Shown piece by piece: positions 1 to 8,754 of a stretch of 64,000 nucleotides of DNA. The notes beneath the pieces are model-generated. The model saw only the letters and a list, made by a program, of their open reading frames with translations, searched no databases and was not told where the DNA came from. A program made the translations under genes and the position numbers. The first letter of the stretch is position 1; the number at the start of each line of letters is the position of its first letter. Source of the stretch: an uncultured Bacteroidales bacterium (lineage in GTDB: Bacteria; Bacteroidota; Bacteroidia; Bacteroidales; UBA932); assembly GCA_900318445.1 (NCBI GenBank), contig ONKO01000002.1:62001-126000 (forward strand), given 5' to 3'.

Positions 1-1
1 C

Positions 2-1642
2 ATCAACCAGCGACTGGATGCCGAAACCCTGGTGCTCGTAGCGGAAGAGTTCGGTTACAAGGTGGAATTCGTGACGGCCGAGCTCTCTGAGGAAATCGAG
101 CAACAGGAGCCCGACCGCGAGGAAGACCTGGTGGAGCGTCCTCCGGTGATTACCGTGATGGGCCACGTAGACCACGGTAAGACGTCCCTCCTCGACAACA
201 TCCGCAAATCCAACGTGATTGCCGGTGAAGCCGGCGGTATTACCCAGCACATCGGCGCATACAACGTGACGCTCCCCTCCGGACGCCACATCACCTTCCT
301 GGATACCCCTGGTCACGAGGCTTTCACGGCCATGCGTGCCCGCGGTGCCCAGATGACAGACCTTGCCATCATCATTATAGCGGCCGATGACGCCGTAATG
401 CCCCAGACCAAAGAAGCCATCGCCCATGCACAGGCCGCCGGCGTTCCCATGGTCTTTGCCATCAACAAGATTGACAAGCCCGGTGCCAACCCCGACACCA
501 TCCGCCGCCAGCTGTCCGAGATGAACATCCTGGTGGAAGACTGGGGCGGCAAGTACCAGTGCCAGGAAATATCGGCCAAGAAGGGCCTCAATGTGGACAA
601 GCTCCTCGAGAAGGTGCTCTTTGAAACCGACCTCCTGGAACTGAAAGCCAACCCCAACAAGATGGGTAGCGGCGCCGTCATCGAGAGTTCCCTCGATAAA
701 GGCCGCGGTTACCTGGCCACCGTGCTGGTACAGGACGGTACCGTAAACGTGGGAGACGTGATTATCTCCGGATGCTACTACGGCCGCGTCAAGGCCATGT
801 ACAACGAGCGCGGCCAGAAAGTGGAGAGCGCCGGTCCTTCCACGCCGGTGTCCCTCCTGGGCCTGAACGGCGCTCCCGCCGCCGGTGAGAAGTTCAACAT
901 CATGGCCGATGAAAAAGAGGCCAAGTCCATCGCCCAGCGCCGCGAACAGCTCATCCGCATCCAGGGTATCAAGACGCAGAAGCACCTCACCCTGGAGGAA
1001 ATCGGCCGCCGTATCGCGATTGGCAACTTCAAGGAGCTCAACGTCATTGTGAAAGGTGACGTGGACGGTTCCGTGGAAGCCCTCTCCGACTCCCTCATCA
1101 AGCTGTCCACCGAGGAAGTACGCGTGAACGTCATCCACAAGGCTGTGGGTGCCATCAGCGAGTCCGATGTTCTGCTGGCCGAGGCCTCCGACGCCGTGAT
1201 CATCGGCTTCCAGGTGCGTCCGAGCGCCGAAGCCCGCCGCGCCGCCGAGAAGGAGGGCATCGAAATCCGCCTCTACTCCGTGATCTACGACTGTATCAAC
1301 GAGGTGAAGGAAGGTATCGAAGGTATGCTGGAGCCCGAGAAAAAGGAAGAGGTTACCGCTACCGCCGAGGTCAAGCAGACCTTCAAAATCTCCAAGGTGG
1401 GTACCATCGCCGGTTGCCTGGTGAAGGAAGGAAAACTCACCCAGAAAGCGCAGGTCCGCCTCATCCGCGACGGCATCGTGGTCTACACCGGAGAACTTGC
1501 CTCCCTGCAGCGCGGCAAGGACAACGCCAAGGAGGTGCCCGCCGGAATGGAATGCGGCTGTGGCCTCGATCGTTATAATGACATTCACCCCGGTGATATC
1601 ATCGAAGCTTTCCAGATAGTTGAAATCAAGAGAAGCCTGTAG
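2..1642 (+). CDS. infB: Translation initiation factor IF-2, 5' end missing
   Basis: The frame is already open at base 2, so the gene is truncated by the window start; it ends with TAG at 1640-1642. IF-2 is the GTPase that helps place initiator tRNA on the 30S subunit and drives 50S joining. Visible are the whole G domain (P-loop GHVDHGKT, switch II DTPGHE, NKID specificity motif, SAK loop), then domain II, domain III and the C-terminal initiator-tRNA-binding domain ending in EIKRSL. The variable N-terminal region lies outside the window. The next gene starts four bases after the stop, so read-through transcription into it is likely. Confidence 0.97.
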   Translation: MNQRLDAETLVLVAEEFGYKVEFVTAELSEEIEQQEPDREEDLVERPPVITVMGHVDHGKTSLLDNIRKSNVIAGEAGGITQHIGAYNVTLPSGRHITFLDTPGHEAFTAMRARGAQMTDLAIIIIAADDAVMPQTKEAIAHAQAAGVPMVFAINKIDKPGANPDTIRRQLSEMNILVEDWGGKYQCQEISAKKGLNVDKLLEKVLFETDLLELKANPNKMGSGAVIESSLDKGRGYLATVLVQDGTVNVGDVIISGCYYGRVKAMYNERGQKVESAGPSTPVSLLGLNGAPAAGEKFNIMADEKEAKSIAQRREQLIRIQGIKTQKHLTLEEIGRRIAIGNFKELNVIVKGDVDGSVEALSDSLIKLSTEEVRVNVIHKAVGAISESDVLLAEASDAVIIGFQVRPSAEARRAAEKEGIEIRLYSVIYDCINEVKEGIEGMLEPEKKEEVTATAEVKQTFKISKVGTIAGCLVKEGKLTQKAQVRLIRDGIVVYTGELASLQRGKDNAKEVPAGMECGCGLDRYNDIHPGDIIEAFQIVEIKRSL

Positions 1643-1646
1643 CGAC

Positions 1647-3470
1647 ATGAAAAAGAGTATTCTTCATGCCGCTATGGGCATGATATTTAGCTTAATCGTT
1701 TTAGCCGGATGTTCCAGGGAGACCATTCTTCCCGATGAAAACGGTGGTCAGGAAATCATCACAGACCCGACGGCCCCCCAGGTGACGGCCCTCGCCATTA
1801 CCCCGGAGGAAGTCACCCTGAAGCCCAACGAGACTCTCCAGCTCAAGGTCACCGTTACGCCCGAAGAAGCCAGCGGAACCGCATTGGAATGGAAGTCGCT
1901 GGGAACGATGTATGCCATCGTAAGCGAAACCGGTCTGGTCAAGGCCCTGAAAGAGGGAGAAGTGCGCATCCGCGTATCCACCCCGGACAAGAAGGTGAGC
2001 GCCACCTGCAACATCATCATTTCCAAGGGGGAGACGCCGGGGCCGGATCCCGATCCTGATCCGGATCCCGACCCCGATCCCGACCCCGATCCCAACCCCG
2101 ACCCGGTTCCCGGCTCTTACCGCACCTGGGAGGATACGGGTGCCGATTTGCCGGACTACCCTTCATACAATCCGGTATCGGCCCTTGCCGATTTCCCCCG
2201 CATTGACATTACCTGGACAACGCCCACGCAGCGTCTCGCCGAGGGTGAGTACACCTGGGTGGACGGCACTGTCCGCTTCCGGGATCCCAAGGGCATGTAC
2301 AAGGACAAGGACGACTACGAGACCGACTCCAAGGTGCTCAAGATGAAGATCCGCGGCCGCGGCAACACCACCTGGGATGCCGAGGGCGGCATCAAGCATC
2401 CCTACAAGATCAAGCTGGAGGAGCACCGCAAGGTATTTGGCATGAAGGGAGACAAGGACTGGATTCTCCTGGCCGATGTCCAGGACCCCACCCTGCTCCG
2501 CAACGCAGTGGCGCTCCGTATCGCCCGCATGGTTTCCATGCCCTGGACACCCAAGTACCGTGCGGCCGAGGTCTATTTTAACGGAGAGTACGGCGGCTGC
2601 TACCTGCTGGTGGAAGACAAGGAAGTGGACCGCGAGAACAAGATTCCCATCACGGTGGTGGAGCCGGGCCAGACCGACGGCGGATACCTCCTGGAGATTG
2701 ACAACAAGAGCGACTACGACCGCTACTTCCGCACGTCCACCTTCGAGAAAAAGATCAAGTTCAAGGAGCCGGACTTCGGGGACCGCTACACGCCGGACAA
2801 TTCGGCCGATGCCCAGGCGCAGATGAAGTACATCACGGACTACGTGAACGAGGTGGAGCGCCTCCTCAAGGCCCGTTCCTTTGATCCCGAAACCGGTTAC
2901 CAGTCCATGGTGGACCTCTATACCTTCATCGGCAACTATATTGTCCAGGAACTCACCATGAACGTGGACGGCGGCATGCGCCTTTCCACCTACTTTGCCA
3001 AGGACAAGGATACCAAGCTGTTTATGCCCCTGGTCTGGGATTTTGACCTGGCCCTTGGTAACTGCAGCTACCTGCAGAACGACTTTAACCTGCCTGCCGG
3101 AGAGGCCGGTCCCGCCGGATGGTTCATCAAGATCCGGGGCGGTTCCTTTGAAAACGGAGACTGGGACGGTTCCCGCAAGAGCTACTACCAGTACATGTTC
3201 GAGGACCCGCTGTTTGTAGCCGCCCTCAAGGAACGCTGGAACCTGGTGAAGCCCCGCCTGGACAAGATTCCCGGCTTCATTGACAAGATGACGGAGTACA
3301 ACAAGCTGGCCTACGACCACAACGTGAGCGGCGGCAAGAACCCCCGCGCCAAACGCGGCTACTACTCCCCGCCGGACAACTTCCGCAACTGGTCCGAGGC
3401 CGTCTCGTACATGAAGACCTTCTACACCCAGCGTCTCGAGTGGCTGGACGGCGCCATCAACGGGCTATAA
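1647..3470 (+). CDS. CotH-family lipoprotein with Ig-like domain
   Basis: A 607-residue protein of the CotH kinase-like family, probably attached to the outer membrane and exported. The start at 1647 gives a lipoprotein signal (MKKSILHAAMGM, lipobox LAGC, Cys22). Residues about 45-120 look like a bacterial Ig-like (BIG2) domain. A DP-repeat linker follows at about 128-150, encoded by a 6-bp tandem repeat (2047-2105). The CotH-like region fills the remainder, with the family-typical blocks KMKIRGRGNTTW, PYKIKLEE, GDKDWILLA and LVWDFDLALGN. Spore-coat CotH phosphorylates protein; Bacteroidota members are usually secreted proteins of unknown substrate. It lies four bases behind infB and its last six bases overlap the convergent folP. 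Confidence 0.85.
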   Translation: MKKSILHAAMGMIFSLIVLAGCSRETILPDENGGQEIITDPTAPQVTALAITPEEVTLKPNETLQLKVTVTPEEASGTALEWKSLGTMYAIVSETGLVKALKEGEVRIRVSTPDKKVSATCNIIISKGETPGPDPDPDPDPDPDPDPDPNPDPVPGSYRTWEDTGADLPDYPSYNPVSALADFPRIDITWTTPTQRLAEGEYTWVDGTVRFRDPKGMYKDKDDYETDSKVLKMKIRGRGNTTWDAEGGIKHPYKIKLEEHRKVFGMKGDKDWILLADVQDPTLLRNAVALRIARMVSMPWTPKYRAAEVYFNGEYGGCYLLVEDKEVDRENKIPITVVEPGQTDGGYLLEIDNKSDYDRYFRTSTFEKKIKFKEPDFGDRYTPDNSADAQAQMKYITDYVNEVERLLKARSFDPETGYQSMVDLYTFIGNYIVQELTMNVDGGMRLSTYFAKDKDTKLFMPLVWDFDLALGNCSYLQNDFNLPAGEAGPAGWFIKIRGGSFENGDWDGSRKSYYQYMFEDPLFVAALKERWNLVKPRLDKIPGFIDKMTEYNKLAYDHNVSGGKNPRAKRGYYSPPDNFRNWSEAVSYMKTFYTQRLEWLDGAINGL

Positions 3471-4220
3471 TAATGCGTGGAGTTTTGCCGTTTGGACGGC
3501 GGCGGCTACGTCGTGGGAACGGAGCCAGGTGGCGCCTTTCTCCAAAGCGGCGAACTGAATGACTTCTGTTGCGGGCATCGCTTCTTCGGGAGTGATGCCC
3601 AGCGCTTTATAGATCATGCTCTTGCGGGAAACGCCCACAAGGACTTCCTGCGGGAACGCTTCCACGATTTCATCCAGCCGTGCGAGCACTTCGTAGTTCT
3701 GCTCCAGCGTCTTGCCAAAACCAAAGCCGGGATCCAGGATCCATTCGCGGATGCCGTTCTCATCGGCCTTCGTGGAAAAATCCCGGAACCATGCCAGGAT
3801 GTCCTCGGTGGTGGCGCAGGAGGGGCACATTGCCACGTACGGGAGCCCCAGCCGGCCCACCGTCCGGAGCATGTCGGGGTCCAGTTCACCGCCGCCGATG
3901 TCGTTGACGATATACGGGCCGATGACATCGTACGTTCTTCGAACAATCTCTGCCCGGTATGTGTCCACGGAAAGGGCCGGAACACCTTCATGGGCCAATG
4001 CCTTCAGGGTGGGTTCCAATCGGCCCCATTCCTCTTCCATCGATGGGCGAGGCGCGCCGGGGCGGGTGCTGCAGGCGCCGAGGTCAACGACATCGGCCCC
4101 CTCCTCAAACATCTGGTGAATGCGGGGAATGGCGTTTTGAACCTCCGGTACGCGGCTTCCGGAGTAGAAGGAATCGGGCGTGAGGTTCACGATTCCCATG
4201 ATGTGTACAGAACCAATCAT
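3465..4220 (-). CDS. folP: Dihydropteroate synthase
   Basis: 251 residues, normal length for the family. The enzyme joins p-aminobenzoate to 6-hydroxymethyl-dihydropterin pyrophosphate in folate synthesis and is the sulfonamide target. Motifs in order: GIVNLTPDSFY near the N terminus, DLGACSTRPGA (the pyrophosphate loop, usually DIGGESTRPG), SVDT, VNDIGGG, DPGFGFGK and VGVSRKSMI. The ATG at 4220 lies only four bases from a minus-strand TAAATTTG box (4225-4232). It is divergent from tmk and convergent with the CotH gene, whose stop it overlaps. Confidence 0.95.
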   Translation of the reverse strand: MIGSVHIMGIVNLTPDSFYSGSRVPEVQNAIPRIHQMFEEGADVVDLGACSTRPGAPRPSMEEEWGRLEPTLKALAHEGVPALSVDTYRAEIVRRTYDVIGPYIVNDIGGGELDPDMLRTVGRLGLPYVAMCPSCATTEDILAWFRDFSTKADENGIREWILDPGFGFGKTLEQNYEVLARLDEIVEAFPQEVLVGVSRKSMIYKALGITPEEAMPATEVIQFAALEKGATWLRSHDVAAAVQTAKLHALL

Positions 4221-4224
4221 AACT

Positions 4225-4232
4225 CAAATTTA
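4225..4232 (-). promoter_or_regulatory. -7 box of folP promoter
   Basis: TAAATTTG on the minus strand fits the Bacteroidota -7 consensus TAnnTTTG. Only four bases separate it from the folP ATG, so transcription should begin at or next to the start codon. No clear TTTG -33 element is present. Confidence 0.55.
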
Positions 4233-4245
4233 CGACAAATTTTCG

Positions 4246-4253
4246 TATCTTTG
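4246..4253 (+). promoter_or_regulatory. -7 box of tmk promoter
   Basis: TATCTTTG matches TAnnTTTG and lies 20 bases before the tmk ATG at 4274. It is packed back to back with the folP box within a 53-bp divergent intergenic region. Confidence 0.6.
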
Positions 4254-4273
4254 TAGGATATCATCGATATATT

Positions 4274-4954
4274 ATGCTCATCGTACTTGAAGGACTGGAC
4301 GGGGCGGGAAAATCCACCCAGGTCGCACTGCTGAAAGAATATCTGCTGCAACGCTGCGGCAGTCTGGAATACATTCATTTTCCCCGTTATCAGGCTCCGG
4401 TCTACGGAGACCTCATTTCCCGTTTCCTTCGCGGAGACTTCGGGGCCAACGAAGCAGTGCATCCGCAGCTGGTCGCCCTCCTTTTTGCCGAAGACCGCCA
4501 TGGCGCGGGCCCGGGCATCAAGAAGGCCCTTGCCGAAGGCAAAACGGTTCTGCTGGACCGCTATGTATACTCCAACATCGCCTACCAATGCTCCAAACTG
4601 CCCGAAGGTCCCGGGCGAGATGCCCTCAGGGACTGGATCTTCCATACCGAATACGGCAACTTCGAGCTCCCGAAGCCGGATCTCAACATTTTCCTGGACG
4701 TGCCCATCGACTTTGTACAGGAAAGCCTCTCCATGCACCGCGAGGGCAATGACCGCGATTATCTCGCCGGAGCCCAGGACATTCACGAGGCTTCCATCGA
4801 GTTCCAGAAGAGCGTCCGCAGCCTGTATGTAAAGGAGACCGAACGAGATGCACAGTTCCAGCGCATCGACTGTGCCAATGAAAGCGGCCACATGCTGCCG
4901 CCCGATGCCATCTTTGCCAAGATTAAGGCAACCGTAGATCCGTTTCTGAAATGA
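4274..4954 (+). CDS. tmk: Thymidylate kinase
   Basis: 226 residues. Converts dTMP to dTDP in the cytoplasm for DNA synthesis. The N terminus carries the P-loop GLDGAGKST, followed by the DRYVYSNIAYQ block that binds dTMP and the C-terminal LDVP core strand. The start follows a TAnnTTTG promoter by 20 bases. The stop overlaps the ATG of the next gene (ATGA at 4951-4954), implying translational coupling with the DoxX/MauE membrane protein. Confidence 0.93.
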   Translation: MLIVLEGLDGAGKSTQVALLKEYLLQRCGSLEYIHFPRYQAPVYGDLISRFLRGDFGANEAVHPQLVALLFAEDRHGAGPGIKKALAEGKTVLLDRYVYSNIAYQCSKLPEGPGRDALRDWIFHTEYGNFELPKPDLNIFLDVPIDFVQESLSMHREGNDRDYLAGAQDIHEASIEFQKSVRSLYVKETERDAQFQRIDCANESGHMLPPDAIFAKIKATVDPFLK

Positions 4955-6000
4955 AAAGAGGGTATCTTCGTCTGAGGCGCCGCGCTGCGGGCCTTCTGGG
5001 TATTGTGTTCCTGATTTCGGGTATCCTTAAGCTGTGGGACCCGGTTGGGACCATGCTCATCGTGACAGAGTACCTCAAGTTTCTGCACATGCCCTGGCTC
5101 ATTCCGGCAGCCAAGGGCCTTGGCATTGCCCTGTGCACGACGGAGTGCGCCGTGGGCATCGGCCTTATTACCGGCGTGCTGCGGAAGGTATCGGCCATTG
5201 TGGCCTGCGTGATGCTGGGCGGCTTTTCGCTGCTTACCCTGGCGCTGTGGATTTTTGATGCGCCCATGGACTGCGGCTGTTTTGGTGAGGCAATCCACTT
5301 GACGCATGCGCAAAGTTTCCTCAAGAATGTCGCACTCCTGCTTGTGGCGGTACTGGCTTTTGTCCCTTTCCGTGAATTTGGGCACGCCCGGGGCAGCAAG
5401 GCGGTATCGGCCAGTGTAGCCATGCTGGCCATTGTCGCTGCTGTTGTCTATAGCAATACGCACCTTCCCATAGTGGATTTCACGCCCTTCAACTGGGGTT
5501 CCCGCCTGTTTGCTTCGCTGGACGACGAGGCCGAGGAAGAAGAGTTCCGGAAGGCTCCCATCCTGAGTTTCCATAATGCCGACGGAGAGTATCTGGACGA
5601 CATGGCCGCAACCGGAAAGGTGGTTATTTTTTCGGTCTACGACCCTTCGAACGCAGACTGGGCCCTGCTGGAAGAGCACTACCGCACAGCGTCTCTCTCG
5701 GATGCGCTGCCCATGGTACTGGTAGCCGGTCGCGCAGAAGAAGTGCAACTTCCCATGGACATTGAACCATACTTCGCCGACTATAAAACCCTCATTACCC
5801 TCAACCGTTCCAATGGAGGCGGCTCCTATTTCTACGACGGCGAACTCATGCACAAGTGGGGTGCCCGACAGTGTCCCGACACCCTGGTGGAAGACCTGAA
5901 CGGAGACCCCGACGCCCTGTCCACACGGCATGTCACAAGACGAAGAGTGACCGCTCAGGGCTTCTGTGTTGCCCTGGCGGCCATTCTCATGCTACTTTAA
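4951..6000 (+). CDS. DoxX/MauE-type membrane protein with thioredoxin-like tail
   Basis: 349 residues. The first half is a four-helix membrane region of the DoxX/MauE kind, with hydrophobic stretches near residues 12-30, 48-68, 72-95 and 118-135 and the family motif DCGCFGE in the loop before the fourth helix. A long periplasmic portion follows (about 165-325), resembling the thioredoxin-like tails found on such proteins in Bacteroidales, but no CxxC pair is seen there. The last residues form another hydrophobic stretch. Role unknown; MauE relatives support disulfide chemistry or electron transfer. Coupled to tmk by a 4-bp overlap. Confidence 0.75.
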   Translation: MKRGYLRLRRRAAGLLGIVFLISGILKLWDPVGTMLIVTEYLKFLHMPWLIPAAKGLGIALCTTECAVGIGLITGVLRKVSAIVACVMLGGFSLLTLALWIFDAPMDCGCFGEAIHLTHAQSFLKNVALLLVAVLAFVPFREFGHARGSKAVSASVAMLAIVAAVVYSNTHLPIVDFTPFNWGSRLFASLDDEAEEEEFRKAPILSFHNADGEYLDDMAATGKVVIFSVYDPSNADWALLEEHYRTASLSDALPMVLVAGRAEEVQLPMDIEPYFADYKTLITLNRSNGGGSYFYDGELMHKWGARQCPDTLVEDLNGDPDALSTRHVTRRRVTAQGFCVALAAILMLL

Positions 6001-6008
6001 TACACGCA

Positions 6009-6041
6009 AAATCGGACATTTTTGGCTAAAATGTCCGATTT
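6009..6041. repeat. Palindrome, copy 1 of a tandem pair
   Basis: Perfect 14-bp arms AAATCGGACATTTT (6009-6022) and AAAATGTCCGATTT (6028-6041) around a 5-base loop, followed by AGGTAAG. It sits between convergent genes and could act as a bidirectional terminator, but the trailing T-run is weak. Confidence 0.8.
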
Positions 6042-6059
6042 CAGGTAAGCAGTTACGGG

Positions 6060-6092
6060 AAATCGGACAAAAAAGGCAAAAATGTCCGATTT
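6060..6092. repeat. Palindrome, copy 2 of a tandem pair
   Basis: AAATCGGACA (6060-6069) pairs with TGTCCGATTT (6083-6092). The right half and the trailing AGGTAAG are the same as in the copy 51 bases upstream, so this is a repeated unit, not a chance hairpin. Confidence 0.8.
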
Positions 6093-6138
6093 TAGGTAAG
6101 TCTGCGGAGCACCGTGACGGCGTGCCGTGACAAAACCG

Positions 6139-6444
6139 CTACTCTACAATATACACGTCGTCTCCCGGAGCCGCAAAATAATACGTTTCGCGGGCAAAAC
6201 TCTCCAGGGAATCGCGGTTGGTGCGAAGGTTCTCGATTTCGCGGTCCATTTCGTCAATCTCTGCCTGGAGACGGGCCATCTCGGCCTCCTGGCTCTTTTC
6301 CTCAACAGAGGCCTTAATCCAGTTGATTACGCTGTTGTGCGCAAAGAAAAGCAGCCAGAGAGCCACTACCGCCGTTACCACAATCACGAACGGCAGCAGG
6401 TAGTTATGGTCTTTCCGTTTGAGCCAGGCCCACTTGTCTCCCAT
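6139..6444 (-). CDS. FtsB/DivIC-family septum formation protein
   Basis: 101 residues with the layout of FtsB/DivIC: short basic cytoplasmic N terminus, one membrane helix (about 17-37), and a charged coiled coil (about 48-85, EKSQEAEMARLQAEIDEMDR) in the periplasm. The tail FARETYYFAAPGDDVYIVE is typical of the family in Bacteroidota. These proteins form the FtsQLB-type division complex. Last gene of a five-gene operon; one base separates it from the CPBP protease gene. Confidence 0.85.
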   Translation of the reverse strand: MGDKWAWLKRKDHNYLLPFVIVVTAVVALWLLFFAHNSVINWIKASVEEKSQEAEMARLQAEIDEMDREIENLRTNRDSLESFARETYYFAAPGDDVYIVE

Positions 6445-6445
6445 A

Positions 6446-7369
6446 TCAGTCTACTTTGAGTTCTACGGTGTCAATGTTGCCGCGCTCCTGTTCCAGCGGG
6501 ATGCGCTTGAAAGCCCAGAGGCAGGCGGCAAGGACGCAAACGGCGACTACAGAAACAATCCCGTAGGTGACGGGGGCCATGGTCTCGTAAAAGTAGGTGC
6601 TCTCTTCCACCGAGGTCAGCTGAGCCACCACCACGGAAGTTCCGTTGTTCACAAAGTGAATGAGCATGGTAAGCCACAGGGAGCCCGTCTTGTAGTAGAT
6701 GTAGCCCATCACAAGGCCCATGAGGAAGGCATTGAGCGCCTGCCAGGGGTTCATGTGGATAACGGCGAAGAAAAGAGCCGATATCACGATGGCCCATGTC
6801 GGTTTCATCTTGGAAAGCAGCCCGCGAAGCACCATGCCGCGGCACAGCCACTCCTCGAAGATGGGAGCGAAGATGGCCGTCACCAGGAAGGAGCTCCAGA
6901 AAGGACCGGCCATAAGCTGTTCCATTGCCTTCATAAGAACGTCATAGAACTGCTTCATGATGGGCGACGACGTGGTTACCTTAAAATTGAGGTAGTTCAC
7001 GTAGTCGGTTCCGAACATGAAACTGTAGGTGAGAACCACAGTGATGAGGGCCACCTGCCATCCCTTGAACGGGCCAAAGTGGTTGCTGTTAAGCTTATAA
7101 CCGGTTTCGAAGAGGCTGTTTCGCTGGCTCTTCGAAGCCGCATAGATCATGGCCGGCAGGAAGGACAGCGGATAAACCACCACCATCTCATATTTCACCA
7201 CAATCTCCTGGGGCACAAAAAGCAGGAGGATACTGGTTACGAGAGCACCCAGGAGATTACCCAGGAGGAACCAGCCAAAGAGGCCGAACATGCCTTTCAC
7301 GCCCGGAGCATACCAGGCGTGATTGGCATAGAGGTCATAGTTGTTAACTTTGCGGGCGAACAGTTGCAT
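6446..7369 (-). CDS. CPBP-family intramembrane metalloprotease
   Basis: 307 residues with about eight hydrophobic segments. The CPBP (CAAX protease/bacteriocin-processing) signature is complete: EEWLCRG (Glu172, Glu173, Arg177), His205 in IHMNPW and His238-x-x-Asn241 in HFVNN. These residues bind the catalytic metal in Rce1-like proteases. Substrate unknown. It lies within a minus-strand operon, four bases downstream of the nucleotidyltransferase gene and one base before the FtsB-like gene. Confidence 0.88.
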   Translation of the reverse strand: MQLFARKVNNYDLYANHAWYAPGVKGMFGLFGWFLLGNLLGALVTSILLLFVPQEIVVKYEMVVVYPLSFLPAMIYAASKSQRNSLFETGYKLNSNHFGPFKGWQVALITVVLTYSFMFGTDYVNYLNFKVTTSSPIMKQFYDVLMKAMEQLMAGPFWSSFLVTAIFAPIFEEWLCRGMVLRGLLSKMKPTWAIVISALFFAVIHMNPWQALNAFLMGLVMGYIYYKTGSLWLTMLIHFVNNGTSVVVAQLTSVEESTYFYETMAPVTYGIVSVVAVCVLAACLWAFKRIPLEQERGNIDTVELKVD

Positions 7370-7373
7370 ACGG

Positions 7374-8306
7374 CTAATAAAGGGGGCTGGGATAAACGCC
7401 GTCTTTTACCAGCTGGGCAAACTTGGCCACCACGCCGGGACGGTCTTCCTTGAAGGTGACGCCGAACCAGTGGGACGGGGTGGAAAGCACCTCGCAGCTG
7501 CCGTTGCCGCCCTTCACGATAACGTCTACGGCGTAAGGGATGTAGAACTCCTTCTTGGGTTCCATGATGTTCTTTTTGAGGAAGTCCTCGAAGATGGAAG
7601 CGCTCTTTACGAAGTAGTCGGGGGTGAAGCCCCACATGTTCATGGAGCAGAGGGCCTTGGCGGCCAGTTCCACATGGTTCTCACCGGTGACGGAGTTGTT
7701 TCCGTACACCTTGCCATCGGCCTCCTTGCCAATCTCCAGGTGCTCGGCGATGCCGGTGAGGATGTTCTTGTCGTCGTACGAGCAGATGCCGCGGGACACG
7801 GTTCCGTTCTCGGAGAGGGTGTTTTCGAGCTCGAAGCCTACGATGCAGTACTCACCTTCTGTCTTTTCGTGGGCGCGGCACCAATCGGCCAGAATCCGGA
7901 AGGATTCCTTTCCGTAGAAGTCGTCGCCGTTGATGACGGCGAAGGGCTCGTGGATGACATCGGCCGCCATGAGCATGGCGTGGGCGGTGCCCCAGGGCTT
8001 GACGCGGGTCTCGGGCACGGTGAATCCGGCGGGAATCTTGTTAAGTTCCTGGGTGACGAACACAAACTGGAGGGGCTCGCCGTCCACGGTCTTCACATGG
8101 GCATAACGTTCCTTCACGTGGGCTTCCATATCGGCCTTGAAGGACTCACGGACAATATAAACCACTTTGCCGAAGCCGGCTTCCACGGCGTCGTGAATGG
8201 AGTAGTCAATGATGGTTTCCCCGTTGGGGCCCAGGCCGTCCATCTGTTTGAGACCGCCATAACGGCTGCCCATGCCGGCAGCGAGTACAAGGAGTGTAGG
8301 TTTCAT
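7374..8306 (-). CDS. Sugar-phosphate nucleotidyltransferase family protein
   Basis: 310 residues. The N terminus LVLAAGMGSRYGGLKQMDGL is the NTP-binding signature of the GalU/RmlA-like fold, and INGDDFYGK supplies the metal-binding acidic pair. This predicts transfer of a nucleotide to a sugar-1-phosphate, but the sugar cannot be told. The operon partner murQ makes an amino-sugar substrate thinkable; the protein is longer than the MurU enzyme of muramate recycling, so I do not assign that role. A nearby DUF4293 gene precedes it by 12 bases. Confidence 0.8.
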   Translation of the reverse strand: MKPTLLVLAAGMGSRYGGLKQMDGLGPNGETIIDYSIHDAVEAGFGKVVYIVRESFKADMEAHVKERYAHVKTVDGEPLQFVFVTQELNKIPAGFTVPETRVKPWGTAHAMLMAADVIHEPFAVINGDDFYGKESFRILADWCRAHEKTEGEYCIVGFELENTLSENGTVSRGICSYDDKNILTGIAEHLEIGKEADGKVYGNNSVTGENHVELAAKALCSMNMWGFTPDYFVKSASIFEDFLKKNIMEPKKEFYIPYAVDVIVKGGNGSCEVLSTPSHWFGVTFKEDRPGVVAKFAQLVKDGVYPSPLY

Positions 8307-8318
8307 AGCAAGCGTTAA

Positions 8319-8750
8319 TTATTTGTTACGTTTTCTTCTTTCACGGATGCGCATGGCGCTTTCTACCATGAGCTGGTCCTGGAAACAGCCGCGGGCCGCC
8401 AGGAAGCAGAATACGGCAATGCCCAGCGGCAGGATGACGGTGAGGCTGAACACGGGGTCTTCGAAGGTGAAGTACATGTAAGCAAGCCACACCTGCATGC
8501 CCAGGGCGATGATGCCTGAGAGGCTGGAAAGGCGCATCTGCAGGATGAGGGACTTGAAAGTGACAAGGGCCAGCAGTACCCCGAAAGCCAGAATGCCCAG
8601 CAGAATGCCGAAGTAGGGCGCCTGGAGCTGCCAGTAGCTCACTTCCAGGAGGCCGTCGGGACTGGCTACCGTGTAGGCATTGTTAAAAGCGAGCACAGCC
8701 ACCATGATGGCGGCGATGAGGAGGTAAAGGGTCTGTTGTCTTTGCCACAT
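8319..8750 (-). CDS. DUF4293 membrane protein
   Basis: 143 residues with four hydrophobic segments and the N terminus MWQRQQTLYLLIAAIM that is characteristic of DUF4293, a family largely confined to Bacteroidota. The C terminus is strongly basic (RIRERRKRNK) and presumably cytoplasmic. No function is known. It starts four bases after murQ ends, in the same operon. Confidence 0.85.
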   Translation of the reverse strand: MWQRQQTLYLLIAAIMVAVLAFNNAYTVASPDGLLEVSYWQLQAPYFGILLGILAFGVLLALVTFKSLILQMRLSSLSGIIALGMQVWLAYMYFTFEDPVFSLTVILPLGIAVFCFLAARGCFQDQLMVESAMRIRERRKRNK

Positions 8751-8754
8751 AGTC

